The notes: generated by a model from the letters alone, not told the origin. DNA of 64,000 nt from Cellulomonas telluris (GCF_004886325.1 NZ_QXFN01000002.1:737920-801919); one strand, 5' to 3'; shown: positions 8,167 to 17,344, numbered from the stretch's first letter. A program made the numbers and translations.

Positions 8167-9071
8167 TGGCCGTCACGCAGACCCCGGCGCGCCCGCAGGC
8201 ACCGGCCCGCCCGTCGAACCCCGCACGCCGTGGGCGGTGGTGGGCCGAGGTGGGGTGGAAGTACCCCGTCGCGGTCGTCATCGTCTTCTACGCCGCCTTC
8301 CCCCTGGTGTACGCCGTGTCGGCGTCGCTCGACCCGCGCGGTTCGCTGGCCGGCTCGAGCAACCTCTTCCGCACCGTCAGCGGCGCGAACTACGCGGCGC
8401 TGGGCAGCACGAGCTACTGGACGTGGGCGGTCAACACCCTCGTCATCTGCGCCGCCGCGGCGTTCGGCGCGGTGCTCATGGGCGCGGCGGCGGCGTACGC
8501 GTTCTCGCGCTTCCGCTTCCGGGGGCGGCGCGCGTCGCTGACGACGCTGCTCATCATCCAGATGTTCCCGCAGACCGTCGCCTTCGTGGCCGTGTTCCTG
8601 CTGCTCATCGCGCTCGGCAACGTCGTGCCGGCGCTGGGCGTGAACTCGAAGATCGCGCTGATCTGCGTGTACCTGGGCGGCGCGCTCGGGGCGAACACGT
8701 TCCTCATGTACGGGTTCTTCAACACGATCCCGATCGAGATCGACGAGGCCGCCAAGATCGACGGCGCGACGCACGCGCAGGTGTTCTGGCGGCTGATCAT
8801 GCCGCTCGTCCCGCCGATCCTGGCGGTGGTCGGCCTGCTCGCGTTCATCTCGGCGTTCGGCGACTTCATCCTCGCCCGGATCGTCCTGACCAGCGAGGAC
8901 AACTGGACGCTCGCGGTGGGCATGTACCAGTGGGTCTCGAACCAGCTCACGTCGCGCTGGGGGCTGTTCGCGGCCGGCGCGACGATCGGCTCGCTGCCCG
9001 TCCTGGTGCTGTTCCTCTCGCTCCAGCGGTACATCGTCGGCGGCCTGTCCGCCGGCTCGGTCAAGGGCTGA
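8166..9071 (+). CDS. ABC sugar permease, MalG-type
   Basis: A 301-residue permease with six predicted membrane helices. The N-terminal tail is Pro/Ala/Arg-rich and cytoplasmic, the first helix is YPVAVVIVFYAAFPLVYAV, and the EAA loop is E194-A-A-K-I-D-G200. It pairs with the MalF-type subunit just upstream, and its start codon shares the A of the upstream TGA, implying translational coupling. The protein ends SVKG, as in many MalG homologues. Confidence 0.92.
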   Translation: MAVTQTPARPQAPARPSNPARRGRWWAEVGWKYPVAVVIVFYAAFPLVYAVSASLDPRGSLAGSSNLFRTVSGANYAALGSTSYWTWAVNTLVICAAAAFGAVLMGAAAAYAFSRFRFRGRRASLTTLLIIQMFPQTVAFVAVFLLLIALGNVVPALGVNSKIALICVYLGGALGANTFLMYGFFNTIPIEIDEAAKIDGATHAQVFWRLIMPLVPPILAVVGLLAFISAFGDFILARIVLTSEDNWTLAVGMYQWVSNQLTSRWGLFAAGATIGSLPVLVLFLSLQRYIVGGLSAGSVKG

Positions 9072-9076
9072 CGCCC

Positions 9077-9095
9077 GGGCGGGACGGCCCCGCCC
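9077..9095 (+). other. Small hairpin upstream of the endo-galactanase gene
   Basis: GGGCGGG (9077-9083) pairs with CCCGCCC (9089-9095) over a 5-nt loop, right after the permease stop. It could be a weak attenuator or mRNA 3' end; no T-run is present. Confidence 0.35.
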
Positions 9096-9171
9096 ACCTG
9101 CACCTGCATCACGACACGACCCCGCGCGCGCCCGCGCACGGGCAGATCGACGACGATCGGAAGGACGTGCC

Positions 9172-11817
9172 ATGGGAGTGCGAGGACGACTGGGAGCGGT
9201 CACAGCCGCGACCCTCGTCGCGGCGATGGCGGCCGGCGGGGCCGCCGCGCAGGCGGCGCCTGCGGAGCCGGTGGAGGCCGGGATCACGGTCCCGCGGGTC
9301 GAGGGGATGGGTGCCGACTGGATCAACGGCGCCGACTTCTCCACCGTCCTGTCGCTCGAGGAGAGCGGCGTGACGTTCAAGGACCGCCAGGGCCAGGAGG
9401 CCGACCTGTTCGAGGTGCTCGCGGACGCGGGCGTGAACTGGGCCCGGGTGCGGGTGTGGAACGAGCCGTTCCTCAGCACCGACCCGACGAAGGGCTACGG
9501 CGCGGGGAACGTGGACGCCGAGCGGGCCACCGAGATCGGCCGGCGCGCCACCGAGGCCGGCATGCGGGTGCTCGTGGACTTCCACTACTCCGACTTCTGG
9601 GCCCACCCGGGGCAGCAGTACGCGCCCCGGGCGTGGCGCGACATGGACCTGACGCAGCGCACGCAGGCGCTGTACGACTACACGGCCGAGACGCTGCAGA
9701 CGATGGAGGACGCGGGCGTCGACGTCGGCATGGTGCAGATCGGCAACGAGACGACGGGCGGCGAGATCGCCGGCACGCGCGGCTGGGACAGCACGGCGCA
9801 GCTCTTCCAGGCCGGCTCGCGGGCCGTGCGCGACACGCTGGGGCCCGACGTGAAGGTCGCCGTGCACTTCACGAACCCCGAGCGCGCCGGGCAGTACGCG
9901 TCCGTCGCGAAGGCGCTCGACGACCGCGGCGTGGACTACGACGTCTTCCTCAGCTCGTACTACGCCTTCTGGCACGGGTCGCCCGAGAACCTCACCTCCG
10001 TCCTGACGCACGTCGCGCAGACGTACGACAAGGAGGTCGCGGTCGCCGAGACGTCGTACACGTACACGCTCGCCGACGGCGACGGGTACCCGAACGCGGT
10101 CCGCACGGCCGCCGGGCCCTACCCGGCGTCGGTGCAGGGCCAGGCGCTCGCGATCCGCGACGTCATGCAGGCCGTCGCCGACGTGCCGGACGGCAAGGGC
10201 CTCGGCACCTTCTACTGGGAGCCCGCGTGGCTGCCGGTCGGCCCGCCCGACCAGGCGGAGGCGAACTGGGAGCTGTGGCAGCGCGACGGCTCGGGCTGGG
10301 CCACCACCTACTCGCAGGAGTTCTACGACCCGACGGGCGCGCTCGGCGACGAGTGGGCCGACGACTTCGGCGGCTCGGGCTGGGACAACCAGGCGCTGTT
10401 CGCGTTCGACGGGACGCCGCTGGAGTCGCTGCGCGTGTACGAGTACGCCCGCACCGGGTCGGTCGGCCCGCGTGAGCTCGACGCCGTGCAGGAGGCGCAG
10501 GTCACCGTCGCCGACGGCGACCCGGTCACGCTGCCCAGCACCGTCGACGTGTCCTACACGGACGGCACGACCGAGGCCCAGGAGGTGACCTGGCACGGGT
10601 CGACCGGCTGGATCGTGGGGCCGGGCGTCTACACCGTCACCGGCACCACGTCCGCGGGCCACGACGCCGTCGCGACGGTGACCGTCCTGGGCGACGCCTC
10701 GCAGGCCGCGAACCTCGTCGTGAACCCCGGGTTCGAGGCCGGCGTCGCGCCGTGGACGGGTACGGGCACGGGCTACACGATCAGCTCGCCGAACGACCCG
10801 TTCGCCGGGTCGCGCTCGCTGCACTTCTGGTCGGGCAGCGCGTACGCGTTCTCGGTCGAGCAGACGATCCGGGACGTCCCCCCGGGCCGCTACCGCCTGT
10901 CGGCCAAGGTCCAGGGCGGCGACGCCGGCGCGGCCGACACGGTGCGCATCAGCGCGAGCTCGGGCATCTCGTCGGTCACCGCCGACGCGCGGCTGCAGGG
11001 CTTCGTCAACTGGCAGACGCCGCAGACGGAGCCGATCGACGTCGCCGCCGACGGCGTGGTGGTCGTCTCCGCGAACCTCAGCCTGTCGGGAGGCGCGTGG
11101 GGCTCGATGGACGAGTTCTCCCTCGTCGCGGTGCCGGACGAGGCTGCGGCCGACACGGCGGCGCTCGCGGCGCTCGTGCAGGACGCCGAGGGTCTCGACC
11201 GCGACGCGTGGACGCCGGCCTCGCTCGAGGCGCTCGACGCCGCGCTCGCACGGGCGGCGTTCGTGCTGGCCTCCCCGCGCCCCGGCCAGGCGTCGGTCGA
11301 CGCCGCGGCCGAGCAGCTGAGCGCGGCGCTCGGCGGCCTGGTCGCCGTCGTCCCCACGCCGCAGCCGACCACCTCGCCGCAGCCGACCAGCTCGCCGCAG
11401 CCGACCACGAGCCCGGCCCCGACGCCGTCGGCCCCGGCGGTCCAGGGCACGTCGATCGCGGTCTCGGCGACGACCGTGCGCCCGGGCGACCGGCTGACGG
11501 TGACGGTCACCGACGCACCCGGCACGCAGGTCGAGGTCGGCGTGGCGTCCGCGTACCGCGCGCTCGCGACGGCGACGCTGGTCGACGGCGCCGCGACCGT
11601 CACGGTCACGGTGCCCGGCGACCTCGCGCCCGGCGTGCACCACGTCCAGGCGCGCGGTGCCGACGGCACGGTGCTCGCCCAGGTCGAGATCCGGGTCCTC
11701 GGTGACGGCACGCTCGCGGTGACGGGGACGAGCGTGCTGGTCCTGCTCGGCGCGGCGCTCGCGCTGCTCGCGGGCGGTGCCGTCCTCGTGGTGCACCGCC
11801 GGCGCCGGACGGCGTGA
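9172..11817 (+). CDS. ganB: Secreted, cell-wall-anchored GH53 arabinogalactan endo-beta-1,4-galactanase
   Basis: An 881-residue modular exoenzyme. A Sec signal peptide (1-28/29) ends at AQA-A. The GH53 domain spans about 45-433, with acid/base E193 in MVQIGNE and nucleophile E293 in VAVAETSYTYT. Next come a bacterial Ig-like domain (about 434-508), a jelly-roll carbohydrate-binding-like module starting NLVVNPGFEAG (about 511-658), a helical FIVAR-like segment (about 660-722), a TSPQPT linker (about 726-755) and another Ig-like domain. The end is a sorting signal: L848-A-V-T-G852, a hydrophobic helix, then HRRRRTA. The LAxTG form suits a class E sortase. The enzyme should cut beta-1,4-galactan (pectin type I arabinogalactan) at the cell surface and feed the importer encoded upstream. 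GGAAGGAC precedes the ATG. Confidence 0.93.
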   Translation: MGVRGRLGAVTAATLVAAMAAGGAAAQAAPAEPVEAGITVPRVEGMGADWINGADFSTVLSLEESGVTFKDRQGQEADLFEVLADAGVNWARVRVWNEPFLSTDPTKGYGAGNVDAERATEIGRRATEAGMRVLVDFHYSDFWAHPGQQYAPRAWRDMDLTQRTQALYDYTAETLQTMEDAGVDVGMVQIGNETTGGEIAGTRGWDSTAQLFQAGSRAVRDTLGPDVKVAVHFTNPERAGQYASVAKALDDRGVDYDVFLSSYYAFWHGSPENLTSVLTHVAQTYDKEVAVAETSYTYTLADGDGYPNAVRTAAGPYPASVQGQALAIRDVMQAVADVPDGKGLGTFYWEPAWLPVGPPDQAEANWELWQRDGSGWATTYSQEFYDPTGALGDEWADDFGGSGWDNQALFAFDGTPLESLRVYEYARTGSVGPRELDAVQEAQVTVADGDPVTLPSTVDVSYTDGTTEAQEVTWHGSTGWIVGPGVYTVTGTTSAGHDAVATVTVLGDASQAANLVVNPGFEAGVAPWTGTGTGYTISSPNDPFAGSRSLHFWSGSAYAFSVEQTIRDVPPGRYRLSAKVQGGDAGAADTVRISASSGISSVTADARLQGFVNWQTPQTEPIDVAADGVVVVSANLSLSGGAWGSMDEFSLVAVPDEAAADTAALAALVQDAEGLDRDAWTPASLEALDAALARAAFVLASPRPGQASVDAAAEQLSAALGGLVAVVPTPQPTTSPQPTSSPQPTTSPAPTPSAPAVQGTSIAVSATTVRPGDRLTVTVTDAPGTQVEVGVASAYRALATATLVDGAATVTVTVPGDLAPGVHHVQARGADGTVLAQVEIRVLGDGTLAVTGTSVLVLLGAALALLAGGAVLVVHRRRRTA

Positions 11818-11822
11818 GGACC

Positions 11823-11856
11823 GGCCGCGCGGCGCCCTGCGGGGGGTCGCGCGGCC
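11823..11856 (+). terminator. Possible terminator of the galactan operon
   Basis: GGCCGCGC (11823-11830) pairs with 11849-11856 over an 18-nt GC-rich loop, 5 nt after the GH53 stop. The loop is long and there is no T-run, so this is a weak call. Confidence 0.3.
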
Positions 11857-11908
11857 CACGCCCCGCGGTGGCACTCGCCCGGGTGCCGCCGGCATGGGCG
11901 CGAGCACA

Positions 11909-11946
11909 CCGTCAACCGGTTGACACCCGCCTGTGTCAACCGGTTG
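11909..11946. promoter_or_regulatory. Twin identical operators over the MarR promoter
   Basis: Two exact copies of the palindrome GTCAACCGGTTGAC lie at 11909-11922 and 11933-11946, centres 24 bp apart. The first contains a perfect -35 hexamer TTGACA (11918-11923); the second covers the expected -10 region (TTGACT, 11942-11947). This is the classic layout of MarR autorepression. The MarR ATG begins 10 nt later, so the transcript may be nearly leaderless. Confidence 0.75.
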
Positions 11947-11955
11947 ACTTTTCCC

Positions 11956-12393
11956 ATGGCCCAGCATCTCGTGCCCACGCTGCACCACCTCGTCGACGCC
12001 CTCGACGCGTACGCGGACCGGCTCCTCGCCGCGCACCGGTACGAGCTGACGTTCAACCAGGTCGTGTTCCTCGCCGTGCTGCAGGACGTGCAGCCGCAGG
12101 ACGTGACCCGCCTCGCGGAGTGCCTGCGCGTGTCCAAGGCCGCGGTCAGCAAGCGGGTGCCCGGGCTCGTGGCCCGGGGCCTCGTCCGGTCCGGCACCGA
12201 CCCGCACAACGCCCGCCGCGTCGTCCTGAGCCTCACCGACGACGGTGCGCGCGTGGTGCAGGAGGCGAGCGCGCTGCTCGACCGTGAGCTCGGCCGCCTG
12301 CTCGCGGGGCGCGACGGCCTCGACCTCGACCGGACCCAGGCCGACCTCATCGCGATGCTCGACGCGGTCCGCGCGCAGGACGCCGACCGGTGA
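11956..12393 (+). CDS. MarR-family transcriptional regulator
   Basis: A 145-residue winged-helix regulator. The recognition region is VTRLAECLRVSKAAVSKRVPGLVARGLV and the wing is RSGTDPHNARRVVLSLTDDGARVV, both standard MarR features. A frame extension back to 11920 would start inside the first operator, so the ATG at 11956 is preferred. It overlaps the next gene by 4 nt (GTGA), so it probably controls itself and the flavodoxin-fold oxidoreductase, a common pairing in which MarR proteins sense phenolics, quinones or oxidants. The inducer is unknown. Confidence 0.86.
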   Translation: MAQHLVPTLHHLVDALDAYADRLLAAHRYELTFNQVVFLAVLQDVQPQDVTRLAECLRVSKAAVSKRVPGLVARGLVRSGTDPHNARRVVLSLTDDGARVVQEASALLDRELGRLLAGRDGLDLDRTQADLIAMLDAVRAQDADR

Positions 12394-13049
12394 CGGCGCT
12401 CGTCGCCGCGCCGCCGCGGGCCGCGGTGCGCGCGCCGCGCATCCTCGTCGTCCTCGGGCACCCCCGCACCGACAGCCTCTGCGGGGCGATCGCGTCGGCG
12501 TACGCCGACGCGGCACGGGCCGCCGGCGCCGAGGTGGAGCTGCTCGCGCTCGGCGGCACGGCGTTCGACGTCGCGTCCCGGGACCCCGCGGCCCTGCGCT
12601 GGCAGGGCCCGGACCAGGACCTCGAGCCCGACGTCCACGCCGCGGTGGCGTCCCTGCGCCGCGCCGACCACGTCGTGCTCGTGTTCCCCCAGTGGTGGGG
12701 CACGTACCCGGCCGTGCTCAAGGGGTTCGTCGACCGCGTGTTCCTCTCGCAGCTCGCCTTCCGCCACCGCGGCGCGGACCTGGGCTGGGAGCGCCTGCTG
12801 ACCGGGCGCACCGCCCGGCTCGTCATGACGATGGACAGCCCCGTGTGGTGGGACCGCCTGCGGTACCGCAGCGCCGCCGTGAGCTCCCTCGTCCACGCGA
12901 CCCTGGGCTTCTGCGGCATCCGCACGGTGGGCGTCACGCGGTTCGCACGGGTCCGCACGTCGAGCGAGGCGACGCGCCGCCGGTGGCTCGTGCGGGCCGG
13001 GCGTCTCGGGCGGGCCGACGCCGGCCGGCGCGTGCGCCCGCCCCGCTGA
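12390..13049 (+). CDS. Flavodoxin-fold NAD(P)H:quinone oxidoreductase-like protein
   Basis: A 219-residue protein of the Flavodoxin_2 family (NQO1/MdaB/KefF relatives), which bind FMN or FAD and reduce quinones by two electrons. The first strand and phosphate loop read ILVVLGHPRTDSLCGAIA; FPQWWGTYPAVLKGFVDRVF is the characteristic second loop (W-W and GF-DRVF). The C-terminus beyond about 190 is Arg-rich and non-conserved. The GTG start overlaps the MarR stop by 4 nt, so the two are translationally coupled. A perfect hairpin follows 21 nt after the stop. Confidence 0.83.
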   Translation: MTALVAAPPRAAVRAPRILVVLGHPRTDSLCGAIASAYADAARAAGAEVELLALGGTAFDVASRDPAALRWQGPDQDLEPDVHAAVASLRRADHVVLVFPQWWGTYPAVLKGFVDRVFLSQLAFRHRGADLGWERLLTGRTARLVMTMDSPVWWDRLRYRSAAVSSLVHATLGFCGIRTVGVTRFARVRTSSEATRRRWLVRAGRLGRADAGRRVRPPR

Positions 13050-13070
13050 GCGGCGCCGGGGCCCGGACGA

Positions 13071-13104
13071 CGAGAGCCGCACCGTCGTGACGGTGCGGCT
13101 CTCG
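13071..13104 (-). terminator. 14-bp hairpin, bidirectional terminator between the oxidoreductase gene and tRNA-Arg
   Basis: CGAGAGCCGCACCG (13071-13084) pairs perfectly with 13091-13104 over the loop TCGTGA. It lies 6 nt beyond the 3' end of the minus-strand tRNA and 21 nt beyond the plus-strand oxidoreductase stop, so it can serve both. No T-run. Confidence 0.65.
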
Positions 13105-13110
13105 CGCTGG

Positions 13111-13183
13111 TGCGCCCGAAAGGATTCGAACCTTCGACCTTCTGCTCCGGAGGCAGACGCTCTATCCGCTGAGCTACGGGCGC
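13111..13183 (-). tRNA. tRNA-Arg(CCG)
   Basis: The minus strand folds into a full cloverleaf of 73 nt without encoded CCA. The acceptor stem is GCGCCCG/CGGGCGC with discriminator A. The D arm contains AGCTCAGCGGATAGAGC, the anticodon loop is CTCCGGA (anticodon CCG, reads CGG), and the T arm carries GGTTCGAATCC. It sits about 1 kb upstream of argS, the gene for the synthetase that charges it. Confidence 0.96.
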
Positions 13184-13223
13184 GCGGCGTGCGAGCGGCA
13201 CGAGGCCGTCGACGCGATCCCCG

Positions 13224-13229
13224 AGACTA
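13224..13229 (-). promoter_or_regulatory. Candidate -10 of the tRNA-Arg promoter
   Basis: On the minus strand TAGTCT (TAnnnT) lies about 41 bp before the tRNA 5' end. No convincing -35 was seen, so the call is weak. Confidence 0.35.
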
Positions 13230-13286
13230 CCAGCAGGTCGACGTGGCGCGGCACCGCGATGCCGCCGCCGTCCCCCTGCCCCTGCC

Positions 13287-13940
13287 TCAGCGGTCGCCGG
13301 CGAGCGCCGAGAGGTACCCGGAGGTCTCGGCCACGGCCCGGGCCTCGTCCCCCGCGACGATCGCCTCGACCAGCCCGTCGTGCGAGTCGTGCCCGTGGGC
13401 GTCGGTGACGAAGTTGAAGCGGATGTTCTCGCCGATCGCGTCGAGCAGGTTGTCGTACAGGGAGCGCAGCACCGGGTTGCCGGCGGTGCGCACGATCGAG
13501 CGGTGCAGCGCGAGGTCGGTCGCGACCATCCGGTCGAGGTCGCCGGCCTGGTAGGCGTCGGCGCGCGCGTCGCGGTGCCGCAGCAGCTCGGCGACGTCGG
13601 TCGCGGTGCGCCGGTGCGCCGCGAGCCGCGCGGCCTCGATCTCCAGGGCGCGACGCACCTCGACGACGTCGCGCTGGCGGGCGTCCGCGATCTGCCGGCT
13701 CATCGTCACCGCGAGCTCCGAGGCGGACAGGACGTACGTGCCCGAGCCCTGCCGCCGCTCCAGCAGCCCGGCGTGGACGAGCGACTGCACGGCCTCCCGC
13801 ACGGTGTTGCGGCCGACCCCGAGCAGCTCGACGAGCGCGGGCTCGGGCGGGATCCGGGACCCGACGGGCCACTCGCCGGCGGTGATCCGCGACCGGAGCG
13901 CGTCGACGGCGCTGTCGATGAGTCCGGTACGACGCGCCAT
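13287..13940 (-). CDS. GntR/FadR-family transcriptional regulator (FCD domain)
   Basis: A 217-residue regulator. The GntR winged helix is at residues about 8-72 (IDSAVDALRSRITAGEWPVGSRIP; LLGVGRNTVREAVQSLVHAGLLERRQGSGTYV). The rest is an all-helical FCD effector domain with the metal-binding type Asp/His positions DLALHRSIV, and H in the last helices (THD-type pattern DAHGHDSHDGLVEAI). FCD regulators often respond to small carboxylates; nothing nearby names the ligand. The ATG at 13938-13940 follows GAGGAGG. GTTGCAGTCAAC at 14019-14030 in the region shared with argS is a possible operator half-palindrome. Confidence 0.87.
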   Translation of the reverse strand: MARRTGLIDSAVDALRSRITAGEWPVGSRIPPEPALVELLGVGRNTVREAVQSLVHAGLLERRQGSGTYVLSASELAVTMSRQIADARQRDVVEVRRALEIEAARLAAHRRTATDVAELLRHRDARADAYQAGDLDRMVATDLALHRSIVRTAGNPVLRSLYDNLLDAIGENIRFNFVTDAHGHDSHDGLVEAIVAGDEARAVAETSGYLSALAGDR

Positions 13941-14138
13941 CGGCGGCGGCCTCCTCGGGGGGTGCGGTGCGGTGCGGGCCGGCGGGCAGGGCCCGCCACG
14001 GCGGCCGCGACGTGTGGGGTTGCAGTCAACACGGCCGCTGGGCGCCAGGCCAGACCCTCGTCCGGGGGGTGCGTGCGCGTGCTCGGCGTCACCGTCCGCC
14101 CTGGGTGGAACGACGGGGGAGCGTGCGGCGGCCCTCGG

Positions 14139-14144
14139 TAGGAT
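14139..14144 (+). promoter_or_regulatory. -10 element giving a leaderless argS transcript
   Basis: TAGGAT (TAnnnT) ends 7 bp before the argS GTG, which places +1 at the start codon itself. There is no ribosome-binding site. A good -35 is not evident. Confidence 0.5.
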
Positions 14145-14150
14145 CCGGGG

Positions 14151-15833
14151 GTGACTCCCGACCAGCTCGCCGACGCCCTGCGGGGCGCCCTCGTGCACGC
14201 CGTCGACGACGGCACGTTCGCCCTCGACCCGGCCGCCGTCCCGGCCAAGGTGCACCTGGAGCGGCCGCGGCAGCGCGAGCACGGCGACTGGGCCACGAAC
14301 GTCGCGCTCCAGCTGGCGAAGAAGGCGGGGACGAACCCGCGCGCCTTCGCCGAGGAGCTCGCGCGGCGCCTCGCCGACGTGCCGGGCATCGCCGCGGTCG
14401 AGATCGCCGGGCCCGGGTTCCTCAACATCCGCCTGGACGCGGCGGCCGCCGGCGAGCTGGCCCGCTCGGTCGTCGAGCAGGGCGAGGCGTACGGGCGCAA
14501 CGCGACGTTCGCGGGCGTCCGCGTGAACCTCGAGTTCGTCTCCGCCAACCCCACGGGCCCGATCCACATCGGCGGGGTGCGCTGGGCCGCCGTCGGCGAC
14601 AGCCTCGCCCGCGTGCTCGAGGCCTCCGGCGCGGACGTCACGCGCGAGTACTACTTCAACGACCACGGGGCGCAGATCGACCGGTTCGCGCGCTCCCTGC
14701 TCGCCCGTGCGCGCGGCGAGGAGGCCCCCGAGGACGGCTACGGCGGCCAGTACATCGCCGACATCGCCGAGCGGATCCTGGCCGACGCCGCCGCGGCGGG
14801 CGAGCCGGACCCCCGCACGCTCGACGACGCGGCGGCGGTCGAGGCGTTCCGCGTGCGCGGCGTCGACCTCATGTTCGACGAGATCAAGGCGTCCCTGCGC
14901 GACTTCGGCGTCGAGTTCGACGTCTACTTCCACGAGGACTCGCTGCACGAGTCCGGCGCGGTGGACCGGGCGATCGCGCGGCTGCGCGAGTCGGGCCACA
15001 TGTACGAGGCGGACGGCGCCACGTGGCTGCGCACGACCGAGTTCGGCGACGACAAGGACCGCGTCGTCCTCAAGTCCGACGGCCAGGCCGCCTACATCGC
15101 CGGCGACATCGCCTACTACCTCGACAAGCGCGAGCGCGGTTTCGACCGCGTCGTCATCATGCTCGGCTCGGACCACCACGGGTACGTGGGCCGGATGATG
15201 GCCGTGTGCGCCGCGTTCGGCGACACGCCCCACGTCAACCTCGAGCTGCTGATCGGCCAGCTGGTCAACCTCGTCAAGGACGGGCAGCCGGTGCGGATGA
15301 GCAAGCGCGCGGGCACGGTCGTGACGATCGACGACCTCGTGGACGCGGTCGGCGTCGACGCCGCGCGGTACTCGCTGTCCCGCTCGTCCAGCGACCAGCC
15401 GATCGACCTGGACCTCGACCTGCTCACGCGGGCGAGCAACGAGAACCCCGTCTACTACGTGCAGTACGCGCACGCCCGGACCGCCGCGGTGGCGCGCAAC
15501 GCCGCCGAGGCCGGGGTCCGGCGCGAGGACGGCTTCGACGCGTCCCTGCTCGACCACGAGTCGGAGTCGGTGCTGCTCGGCCTGCTCGCGGACTTCCCGC
15601 GCGTGGTCGCGCAGGCGGGCGAGCTGCGCGAGCCCCACCGGGTGGCGCGCTACGCGGAGGACGTCGCCGGCGCGTACCACAAGTGGTACGACCAGAAGCG
15701 CCGCGTCGTCCCGTTCGGGGACGAGGCCGTCACGGACGCGCACCGCACGCGCCTGTGGCTCAACGACGCGACGCGTCAGGTGCTCGCCAACGCGCTCGCG
15801 CTGCTGGGCGTGAGCGCGCCGGAGCGGATGTGA
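14151..15833 (+). CDS. argS: Arginyl-tRNA synthetase
   Basis: A 560-residue class I synthetase that charges tRNA-Arg. The N-terminal Add-1 tRNA D-loop-binding domain covers about 1-110 and the Rossmann core carries the signature [15 protein letters not shown] (HIGG in place of the textbook HIGH, common in bacterial ArgRS). YFNDHGAQ, the GSDHHGY motif and a KMSKS-like RMSKRAG site follow. The helical anticodon-binding domain ends [11 protein letters not shown], typical of the family. The GTG start fits the conserved N-terminus. It overlaps lysA by 4 nt, forming the argS-lysA operon known from Corynebacterium and relatives. Confidence 0.97.
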   Translation: MTPDQLADALRGALVHAVDDGTFALDPAAVPAKVHLERPRQREHGDWATNVALQLAKKAGTNPRAFAEELARRLADVPGIAAVEIAGPGFLNIRLDAAAAGELARSVVEQGEAYGRNATFAGVRVNLEFVSANPTGPIHIGGVRWAAVGDSLARVLEASGADVTREYYFNDHGAQIDRFARSLLARARGEEAPEDGYGGQYIADIAERILADAAAAGEPDPRTLDDAAAVEAFRVRGVDLMFDEIKASLRDFGVEFDVYFHEDSLHESGAVDRAIARLRESGHMYEADGATWLRTTEFGDDKDRVVLKSDGQAAYIAGDIAYYLDKRERGFDRVVIMLGSDHHGYVGRMMAVCAAFGDTPHVNLELLIGQLVNLVKDGQPVRMSKRAGTVVTIDDLVDAVGVDAARYSLSRSSSDQPIDLDLDLLTRASNENPVYYVQYAHARTAAVARNAAEAGVRREDGFDASLLDHESESVLLGLLADFPRVVAQAGELREPHRVARYAEDVAGAYHKWYDQKRRVVPFGDEAVTDAHRTRLWLNDATRQVLANALALLGVSAPERM

Positions 15834-17215
15834 GCGCCGCGGCCGGGGCGCCCTGGTCGACGGGCGTCGCGCGCGGGGACGACGGCGCGCTGCGCGTCGC
15901 CGGCGTGGACGTGCGCGCGCTCGCGGCCGAGCACGGGACGCCGGCGTACGTCCTGGACGAGGCCGACCTGCGGGCCCGCGCCCGGGCGTACCGCGAGGCG
16001 TTCGAGGCGGCCGCGGCGCGCGCCGGCACCCGCGTCGACGTCTACTACGCCGGCAAGGCGTTCCTGTCCCGGGCCGTGGCCCGGTGGGTCCACGCCGAGG
16101 GCCTCGGCGTCGACACGGCCAGCGGGGGAGAGCTCGCGGTCACGCTCGCCGCGGGCGTCCCGGGTGCGCACGTCGGGCTGCACGGCAACAACAAGTCGGA
16201 CGGCGAGCTGCACGCGGCGCTCGACGCCGGTGTCGGCCGGATCATCGTCGACTCCCTCGTCGAGGTCGACCACCTCGCCGACCTCGTCGCCGCGCGCCGT
16301 GCCGAGGGCCGGGACACCCCGGCCGCACCCGTGATGGTGCGCGTCACGACCGGCGTGCACGCCGGGGGGCACGAGTTCATCTCCACCGCCCACGAGGACC
16401 AGAAGTTCGGCCTGTCCGTGGCCGCGGGCCCGGACGGCGGCGACAGCCCCGCGCTGACGGCCCTGCTGCGCGTGCTCGCCCGGCCCGAGCTGCACCTGCT
16501 CGGCCTGCACTCGCACATCGGCTCGCAGATCCTCGACTCCTCCGGCTTCGCCGCGGCCGCGCACAAGGTGCTCGCGCTGCGCGCCGAGCTGGCAGCCCGC
16601 TCCGGCGTGCTCGTGGAGGAGGTCGACCTCGGCGGCGGCTACGGCATCGCGTACCTGCCCGGGGACGAGGCGATCGACCCGGTGCGCGTCGCCGACGAGG
16701 TCGTCGGGGCCGTCGCCGCGGCGGTCCGCGCGCTCGGCACCGACGTGCCGCGGCTGTCCATCGAGCCGGGTCGCGCGATCGTCGGCCCGGCCGGCCTCAC
16801 GCTCTACCGCGTGGGGACGGTCAAGCCCGTGCGGCTCGACGACGGCCGCGTCCGCACGTACGTCTCGGTCGACGGCGGCATGAGCGACAACATCCGCCCC
16901 GCCCTGTACGGCGCCGCGTACCACGCGGAGGTCGTCAGCCGGACGTCGGACGCCGAGCCCGTGCTGGCGCGGGTCGTCGGCAAGCACTGCGAGAGCGGCG
17001 ACATCGTGGTCCACGAGGTCCGGCTGCCGGCGGACGTGCGTGCCGGCGACCTGCTGGCCGTCCCGGCGACCGGTGCGTACGGGCGCTCGATGGCGTCGAA
17101 CTACAACCTGCTGACGCGGCCGCCCGTGGTGGCCGTGCGGGACGGGGCGGCGCGCATCCTGGTCCGCCGCGAGACGGTCCAGGACCTGCTCGCGCTCGAC
17201 GTCTGCGGCGACTGA
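15830..17215 (+). CDS. lysA: Diaminopimelate decarboxylase
   Basis: A 461-residue PLP enzyme that converts meso-diaminopimelate to L-lysine, the last step of lysine synthesis. The alanine-racemase-like barrel holds the PLP lysine K76 in YYAGKAF. Other landmarks are [23 protein letters not shown] and the substrate-contacting C387 in CESGDIV of the second protomer. GTG at 15830 overlaps the argS TGA and the N-terminal [11 protein letters not shown] matches actinobacterial LysA, so the start is secure. Lysine and the following hom/thr genes all belong to the aspartate pathway. Confidence 0.96.
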   Translation: MSAAAGAPWSTGVARGDDGALRVAGVDVRALAAEHGTPAYVLDEADLRARARAYREAFEAAAARAGTRVDVYYAGKAFLSRAVARWVHAEGLGVDTASGGELAVTLAAGVPGAHVGLHGNNKSDGELHAALDAGVGRIIVDSLVEVDHLADLVAARRAEGRDTPAAPVMVRVTTGVHAGGHEFISTAHEDQKFGLSVAAGPDGGDSPALTALLRVLARPELHLLGLHSHIGSQILDSSGFAAAAHKVLALRAELAARSGVLVEEVDLGGGYGIAYLPGDEAIDPVRVADEVVGAVAAAVRALGTDVPRLSIEPGRAIVGPAGLTLYRVGTVKPVRLDDGRVRTYVSVDGGMSDNIRPALYGAAYHAEVVSRTSDAEPVLARVVGKHCESGDIVVHEVRLPADVRAGDLLAVPATGAYGRSMASNYNLLTRPPVVAVRDGAARILVRRETVQDLLALDVCGD

Positions 17216-17344
17216 GCCGGCCGGGGCGCCGCACCGGCACCCCGGCTGGACACGGCCGCGGTCGCCGACGGCGCACCCCTATCCTGGGCAGCGCCCGGCC
17301 GGGCCCGCCCCGGTCCCGTCCCGCACCACCGAGAGGCAGCTGAC

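Noticed and set aside
9109-12516. 1135-codon minus-strand open frame opposite the GH53 gene
   Set aside because: No domain pattern, product dominated by Arg, His, Gly and Val; shadow of the real genes.
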